The translations under genes were made by a program, and so were the position numbers. The notes under the pieces were generated by a model that searched no databases, was not told the origin of the DNA, and saw nothing but the letters and a program-made list of their open reading frames with translations. From Phaeotremella fagi (Eukaryota; Basidiomycota; Tremellomycetes; Tremellales; Phaeotremellaceae): DNA of 64,000 bases. The DNA is taken from positions 930,001 to 994,000 of the forward strand of contig BCHU01000010.1 of NCBI GenBank assembly GCA_001599715.1, written 5' to 3'. Below are positions 46,401-56,832 of the stretch, in pieces (within the stretch, counting starts at the first letter, position 1; each line of letters begins with the position of its first letter).

Positions 46401-48792
46401 ACCTTCATCTAATGCGACAACTCGTTCCTCCAACACTTGTGAGTTTCACAACGTTCAACTTGATTGGTGTACTGACAGATTCCTTTAGACACGCGGAAGA
46501 AACCTGTTTTACCAAATGTTAAAGAAGCCGCCTCTGACAGCGAGAGTGATTCCGACGACAAGGCTCAAAAGTCCGCCAAAGAGAAGACCCAACCACCTCG
46601 AGATGTAGAGAAGAATTCGGAGAAAACCAACGAAATCGAACCCAAAGGTTCCAAACAATCAGTCAAAAATAAGTTCCGTCCTCCAGCTCCGAAATCTGTT
46701 AGCAAAGAGGTTTTGAACGATCAGCCAGAGACAAAAGGTGGTTCCAAGCGAGAAGGTAATATCTCGAAACGGACAAGAGCAAGTGTTGGAGCCTCCACTA
46801 CTACCGAGGTGAGACAAAACTTTTGGTTCGCTACTGACTACTAGCCTGAGGATAATGTTACACCATCTGAAGTTGAGGTTGTTACCAAGAAGAGCTTCAA
46901 GCCGAAGAGCAAAACCATCACCAAGAAACCACCGACTGATGATCTTAGTGATATCGACCATCAACCCCCAAAACAACAACCCAAGTCAGAGACACCCGTT
47001 GACGAAAACGATCAAGGTGGCAGACGTAAAAGTAAACGATCTCCCCAATCTAAAGCTACCATCAGCAAAGAACGGGATGATCTTACTGATATATCCGAAC
47101 AGAAGAAATCTAAATCAACATCCAAAAATCCTTCTGCTAGAGCTTCACGATCTCAAACTAAACTTCAATCTACTAAACCCGAGGATACTGAAGCTGTTGA
47201 AGTCGAGGTTTCAGCTCAATCACTATCACATTCGAAGGCTTCACAATCTAAACCTCTAACTACCGCGGTCTCTATAGATTCTGATACGGTTGAAGAACTC
47301 GAAAAATCAAAAAAGCTTGAGATAAACCCTCGCGAGGTTGAGATGGATGACGATGTTCCATCTGAATCGGGAGAATCACCTTGGAAGGGGAAACCAGAAG
47401 AGGAAAGGCTCCTCGAGATAAAGGAAACAGTTGATATTGGTGGAGAGGAAGATAATATGCTACAAGGTGGTTTTGACACTGACGTTATGATGGGTATCGA
47501 GAATGATTTCGACTTGCCGGTTTTGAAGAATGAGCTGAAGATTAATGGTATCCATGTTGAAAACACTCCGGTGAGATTTTCTAGCGTCTTTCGATATAAT
47601 GAAGCTGACTGAACCTCATAGGCTGAAGAACTTGGTTCCTTCAAGAACCCTCTCCACGGAGAGAATTCATTCATTGATTTGACTCAATCATCGCCTATCA
47701 CAAAGGTTACGAAGGTTAAACCACTAATGACCGACACGATCGGAAAACTCGCATCTCAAGAGAACGTCAAACCAGTTTCACAAGTCCCGAATGTCTCAGT
47801 CATTGATAAGACACAAGCTGTTGATACCACTAGCGAACCTGATTCACCAATTGATGTTCAAGATCTCATTCAACAAGTTGTCGAAGCGACGTCGAACCAA
47901 AATTCACCGAGAAAAAATACTACCGGTTCACCAAAGAAACAAGACGGTCCAACAAGAATCACACCAAAGAAGGTCAGAGCGACTACTTTTGCTCCTACTC
48001 CGAAGAGGAAAAGAGAGGAGAGTGAGAGTGAGAGTGGAAGTGAAAGATCCGAAGATGAGGACTTCAAGAGTCGAACAAAGATTCCAGAGATACCCTCAAA
48101 ATCCCTCTATCAAAGCATGGCTATGTCCTTAGAAGACAGTGAAGACGAAGGCGAATGGAGCGATGTCTCGTTAGCTCCTGTTAAAAAGGAAAAGGTCGGT
48201 AAGAAGGAGAAGGATGGGAAGAGAAAGAACAGGGGGAAGAAAGTTGACAATGATGAAAAGAAGAAGAAGATCAAGACTAAGGTTGAGGAGACTGACGATG
48301 AAGATGATGAACCGGAGGCTGAGTTTTGGAAGGTACGTTTGTCAATCAATCTTGTTGTTTTTCTGATCATGGTTCTAGATTATTAATCGAATTTACAAAG
48401 TGAGCTTATTGTCGAATGGCGTGGGGACCGTACTCTGACCAGTTATCATTAGGTCTATCAAGAGAACTTGACCACCAAATTCACCTTTGTCGATAAAGAA
48501 GCGGAAGTCGTCCTGCGAATGTTGAATGATACCGCTTATTCCCATCTATTCAAGATCCATGAATCGACGTGAGTTGACTTTGATGTTTTGAGAGTTTGTC
48601 AACTGATCTGACGGTCGCAGTGAGAGATTTATGCAAGAATTCGAAGAACTGAAGACACCCAATCCTGCAGACGCTTATCAAGAATGTAGTGATTACTTGA
48701 AGAACGTTTATAATTCAATGGAGAGACATCGTTTGGATCCTATGAAAGAGTTGAGAGTTTCAAAGATGGTTTGGCCCGATAAATTGGTTTGA
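43405..48792 (+). CDS. Large disordered protein with ordered N-terminus and helical C-terminus; candidate Red1/SYCP2-like meiotic axis protein
   Basis: ATG at 43405 (MCTLPSKKLPSSPSDKS); stop at 48790-48792; about 1,450-1,500 aa with many introns. The N-terminal about 270 residues are helical and repeat-like (ELHSSIKSIKDALDKRKDKG; FPLDSIHAYGDWVEDNLEDL; KVMSHLHIKFLDPGAIGVSL). Next comes a beta-rich block (GWILKSFIVDGKDE, VMLYIDRWEWMFK, FVRFTHRDNQAYEFEYNG, VNVRFSVLED) like a PH/Spt16-type fold. About 850 residues of Lys/Ser/Glu/Pro-rich disorder follow, with many S/T-P sites and acidic-basic patches (KRKREESESESGSERSEDED). The last about 110 residues are helical (EFWKIINRIYKVYQENL, FMQEFEELKTPNPADAY). 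ARM-like plus Spt16-like domains, long linker and C-terminal coiled coil is the layout of SYCP2/Red1 axis proteins. I infer this from architecture only; a generic chromatin protein is the alternative. Confidence 0.7.
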
Positions 48793-49190
48793 TGAGTATA
48801 CTCTGTTTCTTCGTTTTTATGCTTACTTTCATTCTGTGTGTATCTATTTGATGGTTCTTCGTTGTAGATATTACTTCATTCATCTGATACTGTACGTACC
48901 GTTAACTCATGTATTTTCATTCATCATGTCAAATCTGCGTCCAACGGTTTATGCCGATGGTGACTAACCATCGAATTGGACCATGTGGGTCATCTCGTTT
49001 CGACATCTAATCTCAACTATTCCATTTAACCATTATAACAAATACTTTCAACCACTCATTCCTTTGTGTGAGCAAATCTTCCATCTATGTGTGTATAGAA
49101 ACAAAGGAAATCAAGAAAATCGAGTCAACGTAGGACTCTTCAAAATAGTCTTCAATTTGGGAACGATAAATTAGTCAAATTAACCCGGAA
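48793..49190. other. Intergenic region
   Basis: 3' flank (GATACTGTACGTACCG near 48887) and promoter of the GNAT gene. No gene supported. Confidence 0.5.
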
Positions 49191-49905
49191 ATGATCCCAT
49201 CAGCCATTCAATGGGACCACACCCTCGACGAACCAAATCTAATTCTTACCAAATTCCCAGAACTCAGATTAACACCGTTAAGAGAAGGTGACGAAGAAGA
49301 TTTGATCGAGATCTTCAATCATCCATCGGTAGGATGTTATTCTTACCGAAGACCATATCCGTAAGAAACTAAATCCTACTTATTCCATCTGAATACTAAC
49401 GGTTACATTATATAGATATGGCAGAGCAGACGCCCAATGGTTGATAAACGATTTCAACGTCAATTATCTCCCTCACAAATCAATTCTCAAAACCGTATTC
49501 ACCAACTCCTCACCCCCACCAAGAACGGAATTATACTGTCCAATCCAAGCCCTCCGAGACATCACCACCTCAAAACTAATAGGTCACATCTCATTCCCCA
49601 ACCCCCCTCTCAACGGAATCCAAGAAATAGCATACGGCCTGAACGCGAGCTACCATTCCAAAGGGATATTCACTGGTCTGATCAATGATTTCATCAAGAC
49701 TTGGGTGATAGGTTACAGTGGGGTTCACCGGTTGATGGCTGAAGTTCAGGATGATAATGTTGGGAGTTTGAGGGTTTTGGAGAAGAATGGGTTTGGGGAG
49801 GTTGGGAGGGGGTTGCGGGGGTGGCCGGTGGATAAGGGGGGTGGGGAGAGGGTTATGGTTAGGCTTGAGAGGGATTTACGGGGGGAGACGGATGAATCGT
49901 GTTAA
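49191..49905 (+). CDS. GNAT-family N-acetyltransferase (RimJ/RimL-like)
   Basis: Acetyl-CoA-dependent acyltransferase of unknown acceptor. ATG at 49191; exon 1 49191-49360, intron 49361-49415 (55 nt), exon 2 49416-49905; 219 aa. The fold is visible as LRLTPLREGDEEDLIEIFNH (strand 1 and helix 1), KLIGHISFPNPP, IAYGLNASYHSKGIFTGLIN (strand 4 plus a degraded Q/R-x-x-G-x-G/A acetyl-CoA loop), and the diagnostic HRLMAEVQDDNVGSLRVLEK followed by NGFGEVGRGLRGW. This last block is the usual N-x-x-S-x-x-x-L-E-K-x-G-F motif of RimJ/RimL-type enzymes. The final exon becomes Gly/Arg rich with GC-rich codons. The target could be a protein N-terminus or a small molecule. Confidence 0.88.
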
Positions 49906-50502
49906 CCCAATTGTGACATTTCCCTGGTCAGTGCTTTGATCGAGTTCAAGCTGTCGCGTTCAATCTTAAACTTGATAGATACCATTTTTGGACAGATCAT
50001 CAATGTTCTCAGCTACGTTTTTCGGTCCCTTGCATCAACTCCAGGTTGGACATCCCTTCCTAAACAGTAAAGGTTTGTAAAGAATGCTGAAGATGATAGC
50101 CACAAGTCTTTGTGTTTGTGATGGATACAGTATTGAGACGTCGGGAAGAAGCTAAGAATTTTGATTCACGAAAGCGCATAGCAATCCTTGTTTCACCTTT
50201 CAGTTGTTAACAGACTCTAGCTTCGATCAGAAGACGTGACATCATAATAATGAGTATTCAGAGGAAGACCTGAGCTTCTCAATTGCCCAAAAATAATCAG
50301 CTTCACATAAATAAATGAAAATCCTTCCTTTCAAAAATTCGCCTTCCACCGTTGGAGTGTGGAGCGAGCTGTAAACAGCTGCCTTGTAAGCAATATCTTT
50401 TTCTTTCCCCTCCCCTTCTTGTTTTTACTTTTCTTATATTTCTCTCCAATTCAAAGATATACTTTAACAAATAAGACACAAGCTACATACATATTCCTCA
50501 TC
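49906..50502. other. Intergenic region upstream of the 50503 gene
   Basis: About 600 bp with no supported gene. CT-rich leader from about 50396 to 50450. Confidence 0.5.
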
Positions 50503-51258
50503 ATGTCATCTGCAGCTGATTCTACCACCCAAGCCCAAGCACCTTCTGGGCCTCAACTTCTCACACCGTCATCAACCGTCACTTTCGACAAATCAAAATA
50601 TCCCTATACCGACGAAGAGAGTGTTGATGCTCTTACAGTAGCTCTCGAGCAACTTCGCCGTGAGCTCGAAGAACCAATCAAAGACAATCTCTCCACAGAA
50701 GAACGAACTACTTATTATGATGGTTTATATTCTCGTCGTTTCCTTACCGGTCGTAGCTGGGAAACTTTAGAAGGTAAGGAGGGGAAAAATCGATTCCTCA
50801 AAGTCATCGATGGCAATCACAAGATTGTTTCCAAGTGGAACGGCGTCGTAGCGCATAGAATTGGTTGGTTTTTAACAGCTATCGATTTCCCAGTACAAAG
50901 GATTGATTGCTTTGAGTTCGGTTAAAGTGGTAAGTCAAATATTCTGGAGAAAAAGCTCATGGTTGCGAGTGTAACTGATTCAGACCAATGTTTAGATGAG
51001 AATGATGATACTTCCACCGAGCATTGTGTTCCTTCTGTCGCTGGCACTCAGCTGGATCGGGAGGAGAATAATGTTGAAGAGCATGAAGCGGCGGAAGATA
51101 AATTAGAGAAGTTCAAAGAAAACACAAAGGTTACAGTTTGGATAAAAGTTCATTCAGGAGAGTGTTCGGTTGAGTATGGAGACACAATCGCCAGAACTCT
51201 TCAATCGTTTATCGATACATTTGATTGTGGAGATTTTCAAGTCGAAATCTTCGAATAA
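50503..51258 (+). CDS. Hypothetical small acidic protein with an in-frame stop or weak-donor intron
   Basis: Family not recognised. ATG at 50503 (MSSAADSTTQAQAP). The first frame stops at TAA 50923-50925 after 140 residues (IDFPVQRIDCFEFG). The same frame stays open from there to 51258 and looks coding: acidic (NNVEEHEAAEDKLEKFKENT) and ending VTVWIKVHSGECSVEYGD...VEIFE. A 63-nt intron 50921-50983 (donor GTTAAA, branch-like GTAAC, acceptor TTCAG) would remove the TAA in frame and give 230 aa. A perfect GTAAGT donor (50931) lies just after the stop. The alternatives are a 140-aa protein with a 3' UTR intron, or stop readthrough. No membrane segment or enzyme motif seen. Confidence 0.6.
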
Positions 51259-51739
51259 AACCGTAGGAGCGATAACCGAATAATTTGATTTGCGTGGAAG
51301 TGGTTTTGGTTTTGATTCACTAAGAAAGAAATAACATAAGTTTGATGATACAGGGGAAACAGTAAGAAAGGAGAGAAAAACACAAGAAAAAACCAAAAAA
51401 AAAAGGAAAGGGAAAATCGTAGTTTGTAGTTTGTAGTTACTGTGAATGTAAAGAATGGCTTGTTCAGTTAGATGTACGAACAAGTTCCAAAATCATCTCA
51501 CGATATCATTGACATTAAAATTCAATGTAACCAACCAGCTACCCTTTTGCCACGGCAAAGCTGTACGAGTAGGACAGTACTTATGTTTGTATGGCTTGCC
51601 AGTGAACTTCGGAAATACGTACTCGTACATCCGTTCGTAAAGATAAGCGGATAAGCATGAAAGCGCAACCTTTGCTTCAGGACTTCGATAACATTTTGGA
51701 GGTAGACATTACACATTGTCAAGTCTTTGCCTTCCTACC
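51259..51739. other. Intergenic region upstream of the Zn2Cys6 regulator
   Basis: Contains GTACGAGTAGGACAGTAC (51563) and TACTCGTAC (51620), again the 3'-flank motif. No copy of the CGG-N16-CCG element found at 56431-56610 was seen here. No gene supported. Confidence 0.5.
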
Positions 51740-54489
51740 ATGGCCAAGCTGTGAGTATTGACCACTTTGTGATCTCATGTCGGGCGAAATTCATCATGCC
51801 CCCTACTCAGAGCTTGTGACCAATGCCGTACTTTGAAGGTAGGTCGCCGTTGCGTCTTGAATGGCTCGCACGTAGGCTCATCGGAGTCATAGGCACGTTG
51901 TTCTTCCATCTCAAAAGATGATCGGTGTGGACGGTGTGTAAAAACTGGAACTTCCTGCTCCTACACACCCCATAAACGAGGAAGGAAAGAGGGATTTAGG
52001 TGAGTGATCAGATTTCAGCTGGTAGAAAAGAACGGTTCTCACCGATTCATCAGACTCAACGACAAATCAAAAGCCTTGGCACGTATCAAGACAGCTTACA
52101 AAGTCCTACTGAGCGAGGATCAAATTGATAACGACCATTCAGTTGATATGGATACGAAACCTGGACTACCTGTTGAAATCATTCAGACCTCTGCTGCGGA
52201 CGCGGTTGGATTTTTGCCAGGTCCTTCAAGGTTGCCTGCAATAGAGACCATTGAAACAATGTCAAATACGATAATAGATGAGCAACAAGTACCAGAATCC
52301 AGCAGAAATGGTGCACAGCGATCAGTACCATCGACAGCGCGAAATACAGACAGTAATGCTTTGATGGCTCCATATTTGCAAGGCCCACCTTCCCTTCGTC
52401 AGCTTTTTGCTTATCTTCAAGATCCGTCATCGATGCACAAGACAACTAAAGATACAAGTAAAGACTTGGATCTCTACAGAAGTGATCCGGTAGCTTGTGG
52501 GTACATCACGGAACAGCACGCGCGTAGTCTGTTTGACATGTGAGTCTGCGAGCGGTAAAGTGAACATTCAAACTAAAACTATTTCAGTTTCCATCTCGTC
52601 ATTGGACCTAATATTGAAGTGCTTGATCCCGAACTTCATACCCATGGTAGGGTATATCATTTTGAATATAGGATCTCACGTTTATGGATTGCAGATTACG
52701 TTCGAAATACGTCAGAGTTTCTCTATTGTACCATTCTAGCCATAACCCTCAAGCTATTCCCTCCAACAGATTCTCTGTTGTTGCCCAAATGTGCTTCGCT
52801 GGCTAGAGATCATATTCTGCGTATCTTCTTGGACGATGTCAACACCGTGGAAAGCGCACAAGCTCTGTGAGTCAAGGATGAAATAATGTCTAAGATGTCG
52901 CTCAACATAACACAGCATAATATTGACCGAATTCAAAGAACCTGACGACAGTTCAGCTTACATATTACTGGGTATGGCAATGTGAGTTACTTCAGTCCAT
53001 GAATCTCTTCTCACATAACTTACACAAGGTAGTCGTATTGGTATGGACCTCGACCTCGGAACTTTCTATCCAGATCTACCGGAAAGGATAATGAGGAATC
53101 GACAAAGAACGTGGATGAGTTTGTTCTGCGCTGATCAACGGTAGGTACTCATAGCTGTCTCACCAACTCCGCATGAACATAGTAGAGCTGAGATTGCTCC
53201 AGCTTTGCCATCTGTGGACAAGTCGGAAAAGCCAGCATCATGCTCGAAGATGACATGATCTCGACCAGCGCTACATTTTACGAGTCTCCGATTGCAACCT
53301 CACATGATCTCGCCATGTCTGCAGGTGTTCAGTTACGAAGAATGTGGAGACGAATCTCTCTTCTGATCCATAAAGCAGTCGACAACAATCCCCTCGGAGC
53401 TACGAACATGGCGGATCTATACAAAAGCTTTGAGTTGCAGCTGCAAGATTGGGAGACAGCTTGGTTTGGAGAGCTGGCGAGAGAAGGTGAGTACTGTTAC
53501 CAATTTCCTGGCTGTGACTAATAGTAAATGTCATTTAGGTTCCCAAGAAACTGCCGTGATGTGTCGACAGCTATTGAAACTCAACTGTTTGCATGCGAAA
53601 CTCACGGTTAGTTTTGAAAATGACATGAAGCTGATCATCATTTTAGGTTGCCCATCTATGGTTCTATCACATTTCCCATCTGCTATCGAACGACGAAGGG
53701 AATTGGAAGAATCAGCGAAGCGAATCGTTGTTCCTTTGTATCCACCTCGCGACTGAGTTACTATCCACGATGACTTTAGTTCCTGGACATATCCTTTCCA
53801 CCTTACCGGGTGAGTTGTTCTCGCCTTCAATCATTTACCTCACTAATATCTGAGAACGCCTAGACTCGTGTCATCTGTTCAACGCTTATGCTACGACCTT
53901 TCTCTCTAAAGTAAGTGTCCCTAGACATGTGAACAGGCGACCTGCTGACTTTTGTAAGGCTGCAAATGCTGGATTTCTTCATTCATCGACTATTGGAGAG
54001 GGTCGTGTAACTTTTATATTGACTGTTGTGACGAACGCACACAGCCTCTTGAAATCTGCCTGTAGCGGACCCAACACTACTATCGCTTTACACACTGAAT
54101 TTATCAAGGCCCTCCTCACCATACTTAGGAAAGAAGAGAAGGTATTTACTCGACGTCAAATGGTAGACACTGTCCCTGGTAAGCTACGATAATCGACACG
54201 TTTTCGTGATTAACACTTTGCAGTTATTACAAACGAGTACCCTATCTCAAACCTTTCCCATGACCGTTTCATAGCTTCACTTACGGCAGACATGGGATCA
54301 GAGAATATTCAAACATTACCAACTGCAACACAAAACGTGGAAATCCCCACCACCTCTATCGCGACGAACAGCCTCGATTTCATGGATGGCCTTGCGGTAG
54401 AGGACTTGTCAGCTGTTTTTGGCGAAGACTCATTCTTTGATTGGGGAGTCTTTGATCTGCGAGAATTTGAACCTCAAACATTCCATTGA
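51740..54489 (+). CDS. Zn2Cys6 binuclear cluster transcription factor
   Basis: Fungal-specific regulator. ATG at 51740 gives MAKL, then an intron, then the zinc cluster split by a second intron. The spliced residues run Cys6, Cys9, Cys16, Cys25, Cys28, Cys35: C-x2-C-x6-C-x8-C-x2-C-x6-C, an exact Zn2Cys6 pattern, followed by a basic linker (HKRGRKEGFR). A 54-nt intron then leads to LNDKSKALARIKTAYKVLLS. The middle homology region is recognisable (RISRLWIADYVRNTSEFLY; YILLGMAIRIGMDLDLGTFY; RNRQRTWMSLFCADQ). The end is acidic and aromatic (VFGEDSFFDWGVFDL), an activation-domain-like tail. About 700 aa, about ten introns. It sits 41 bp from the convergent aminotransferase, beside a promoter carrying four CGG-N16-CCG-type repeats, so it is the likely pathway-specific regulator of that pair. 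Confidence 0.92.
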
Positions 54490-54530
54490 AAGAGAGTGGG
54501 AAAACGCATGCATCTGTGTATATAAACAAT

Positions 54531-56287
54531 TCACACCTCAAGAGACCCATACGCTTCTTCGACTGACTGACAGAACAACGTTGCAATGAGAGCGATCTCT
54601 GCGTCAGTGCAAATAAAAGCCTGGGACTATCAGTAATAATGTTGGCTAGGTACTCACTGGTGCCAACATATTAACCTCTCCTTTGAATCCATTGGCTGTC
54701 CCTAAAGCAGTTTGAATAACCAGACCCCGACGCAGAGCAAAATCCTTTACGCGGTCGCTGAAAGCAGGTTGCAGCTTCTCTTGACCTGGGAATTGATACT
54801 CGACTCCCCAGAACAAACCTTGTCCACGAATATCAAGGATCAAATGTTTGACAGCGGAATTGGGTCCAAGTAGTCGTTCCTTGCTATGAGATTTAATTCG
54901 TCAGACTCATTATCATAATTAGCACTCCACTTACATTATAGACGACAACTTGTCCCCTAGAGGCAGGATGCGGTCATTATAACCACCTTGCATGATGAAT
55001 TTCTGAACGGCAAGAGCTCCAGCACAGACGACTGGATGACCAACATATGTGTGACCGTGGAACCAGACGCCTGTCCCTTCGCCTGAGCCCTCACGAATTC
55101 CTGCCATAACTTTGGCGTTGACAAACTGAGCCGTGTTAGGCTTGTAGATTCATGGGGATATTGTAACACTTACCATTGCTCCGATTGACACGTATCCTGC
55201 ACCAAGACCTTTTCCAGTGCTCAAGATGTCTGGCTGGGAATTTATAAGTTACTCTCACATCAAACACTTTTGAGTGCTCACCACCACACCTTCCGTCAAA
55301 GATTCAAAAGCGAACATTCCAACTCCAGTCCTCCACATCCCACACATGATCTCATCAAACACGACAAGAACACCGTTTTTATCACACACAGCTTTGATTT
55401 TGGGCCAATAGCCTTGACACGAGGTGGTACAACCAGTCGCAGCTCCCACCATGGGTTCTGCAAAGAATGCCGCCACAGTCTCAGCACCTAGCGCGATTAT
55501 CTTCTCTTCCAGCTCCTTCGCGAGTCTAGTAGAGTATTCATCTTCAGTTTCGTTTTTCAACATGTTGTGTAAAGGGAGACAAGCTGAGACATGGTGGAAG
55601 GAGGAATGGTTGATGATACCTTCATAAGGAAGTCTTCTTGTTGGATGCATACCGATAGACAGAGCACCTATGGAGTTACCACTGAGAACATGCGGTTAAT
55701 TTTTGGTGCTGTTGATGGGAAAGGAGAGAGAACTGACTGGAAACTCATCTCTCTGCCAATAAAGTTTGTCCTTTGTGGCTGATCTTTCTGCCACCAATAT
55801 TGAGCTACAAGTTTGATACATGATTCGTTGGCTTCCGATCCTTCAGCAGATACGTTAATCTTGCCATGTAGAGTCTAATAAGACCACTTACCACCAGCGA
55901 CAAAGTTAACAGTTTCAAAAACACCTTTACTCTGTTGAATCAAAAAAGCCGCCAAATCCTCCGCAGGTTGATTAGTCCAAGACATTGAGTAGACATCTAA
56001 TGGTCAGTATAAACTTCTTCCAGTAAATCACGCAACTCACAATGAAGCTTCGCCATCTGCTCCGATGTAGCTTTAACTACTTCCTCATTCCCAAACCCGA
56101 TGCTGGCTACCGCAGCCCCACCAAATCCATCAATCACGGTGCTACCATCAGAAGTAGTGATGTATATTCCCTTGGCAGATTCCGCGCATGGAGGGACGGT
56201 TCTGGAGCGATAGAATAATGGTCGATTATCGGTGGTCAAAAGTTGTTTGGGTGCAAGCCCAATCGGAACGGTGGCAGCTACTGGCAT
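54531..56287 (-). CDS. Class III PLP-dependent aminotransferase
   Basis: Fold-type I transaminase of the omega-amino-acid/ornithine group. ATG at 56287 (MPVAATVPIGLAPKQLL). A 52-nt intron restores VAGGSEANESCIKLVAQYWW, the cofactor-phosphate region. Next are AAFFAEPMVGAATGC, VLVVFDEIMCGMWRTGVGMF with the cofactor-ring Asp, and after another intron ILSTGKGLGAGYVSIGAM with the Schiff-base Lys. Then come HGHTYVGHPVVCAGALAVQ and FWGVEYQF. A 37-nt intron before the last exon gives LAPAFICTDAEIALIATLFC; reading through it instead stops at APVST. About 475 aa. CGMW replaces the family's usual CGMG. No mitochondrial presequence is obvious. Divergent from an amino-acid permease and convergent with the Zn2Cys6 regulator, suggesting catabolism of a specific amino compound; the substrate cannot be told. 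Confidence 0.92.
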
Positions 56288-56430
56288 TGTTATCAACGGT
56301 GAGTGTAAAGTTGTTGAAACCCTTCAAGGTAGTTATAGTTCAGATTGTACTGTGAACAGTAACCAGCTCAGCCTAGTTTACCGGGGATCTAGATACATCG
56401 GAGCAATTCACCTATGTTATCTCTGCGAAA

Positions 56431-56452
56431 CGATGATCTACTTGGAATTCCA
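56431..56452 (+). promoter_or_regulatory. Operator-like element copy 1 (CGA-N16-CCA)
   Basis: Core TGATCTACTTG at 56434-56444, flanked by CGA and CCA with 16 bases between. Most diverged of the four copies at its ends. Confidence 0.6.
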
Positions 56453-56477
56453 GGATTGACGTACACTAGGCAACAGT

Positions 56478-56499
56478 CGGTGATCTACTTGATTCTCCG
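56478..56499 (+). promoter_or_regulatory. Operator-like element copy 2 (CGG-N16-CCG)
   Basis: Core TGATCTACTTG at 56481-56491, flanked by inverted triplets CGG and CCG 16 bases apart, the half-site form used by Zn2Cys6 dimers. Confidence 0.65.
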
Positions 56500-56515
56500 C
56501 ATCGTCCTTCATGAC

Positions 56516-56537
56516 TGGTGATCTACTTGAAACTCCG
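56516..56537 (+). promoter_or_regulatory. Operator-like element copy 3 (TGG-N16-CCG)
   Basis: Core TGATCTACTTG at 56519-56529, with TGG in place of the left CGG and an intact right CCG. Confidence 0.6.
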
Positions 56538-56588
56538 AGGTCGCGAAATCGAAATGGAATTCAGGGATTGCAGGTTTGAGCTTCGAAC

Positions 56589-56610
56589 CGGTGATCTACT
56601 TGAGATGCCG
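56589..56610 (+). promoter_or_regulatory. Operator-like element copy 4 (CGG-N16-CCG)
   Basis: Core TGATCTACTTG at 56592-56602, flanked by CGG and CCG exactly 16 bases apart, as in copy 2; the bases between core and CCG differ from copy 2, so core and triplets are what is conserved. Confidence 0.65.
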
Positions 56611-56832
56611 TGTACTCAACTTCCGAAGTTGAACTGATAACAGTCGTAACAAATCCAAACAATTGAACGAAACATAGGTAAACTATTACGGCTTTCTAAG
56701 TGACTGACCGTCAAGACCTTAGATGGACCTCCGGTGTCCTACCGGTAGTGGATACAGAGACTGCAAGACTTTCAGTGTTGTGTATATAAAGAGGAGCGGA
56801 ATCTTCATGTCCTTCTCAAACCTATCCTCAGA

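Larger units (their letters stand above)
56288..56832. promoter_or_regulatory. Divergent promoter of aminotransferase and permease with a four-copy operator-like array
   Basis: A 545-bp spacer with four direct copies of a 22-bp element (listed separately), one TGATAA near 56635, and GGAATTC(C)AGG(G)ATTG occurring twice (about 56444 and 56556). A TATA-like GTGTATATAAAGAGG near 56781 precedes the permease ATG by about 50 bp. Confidence 0.65.
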
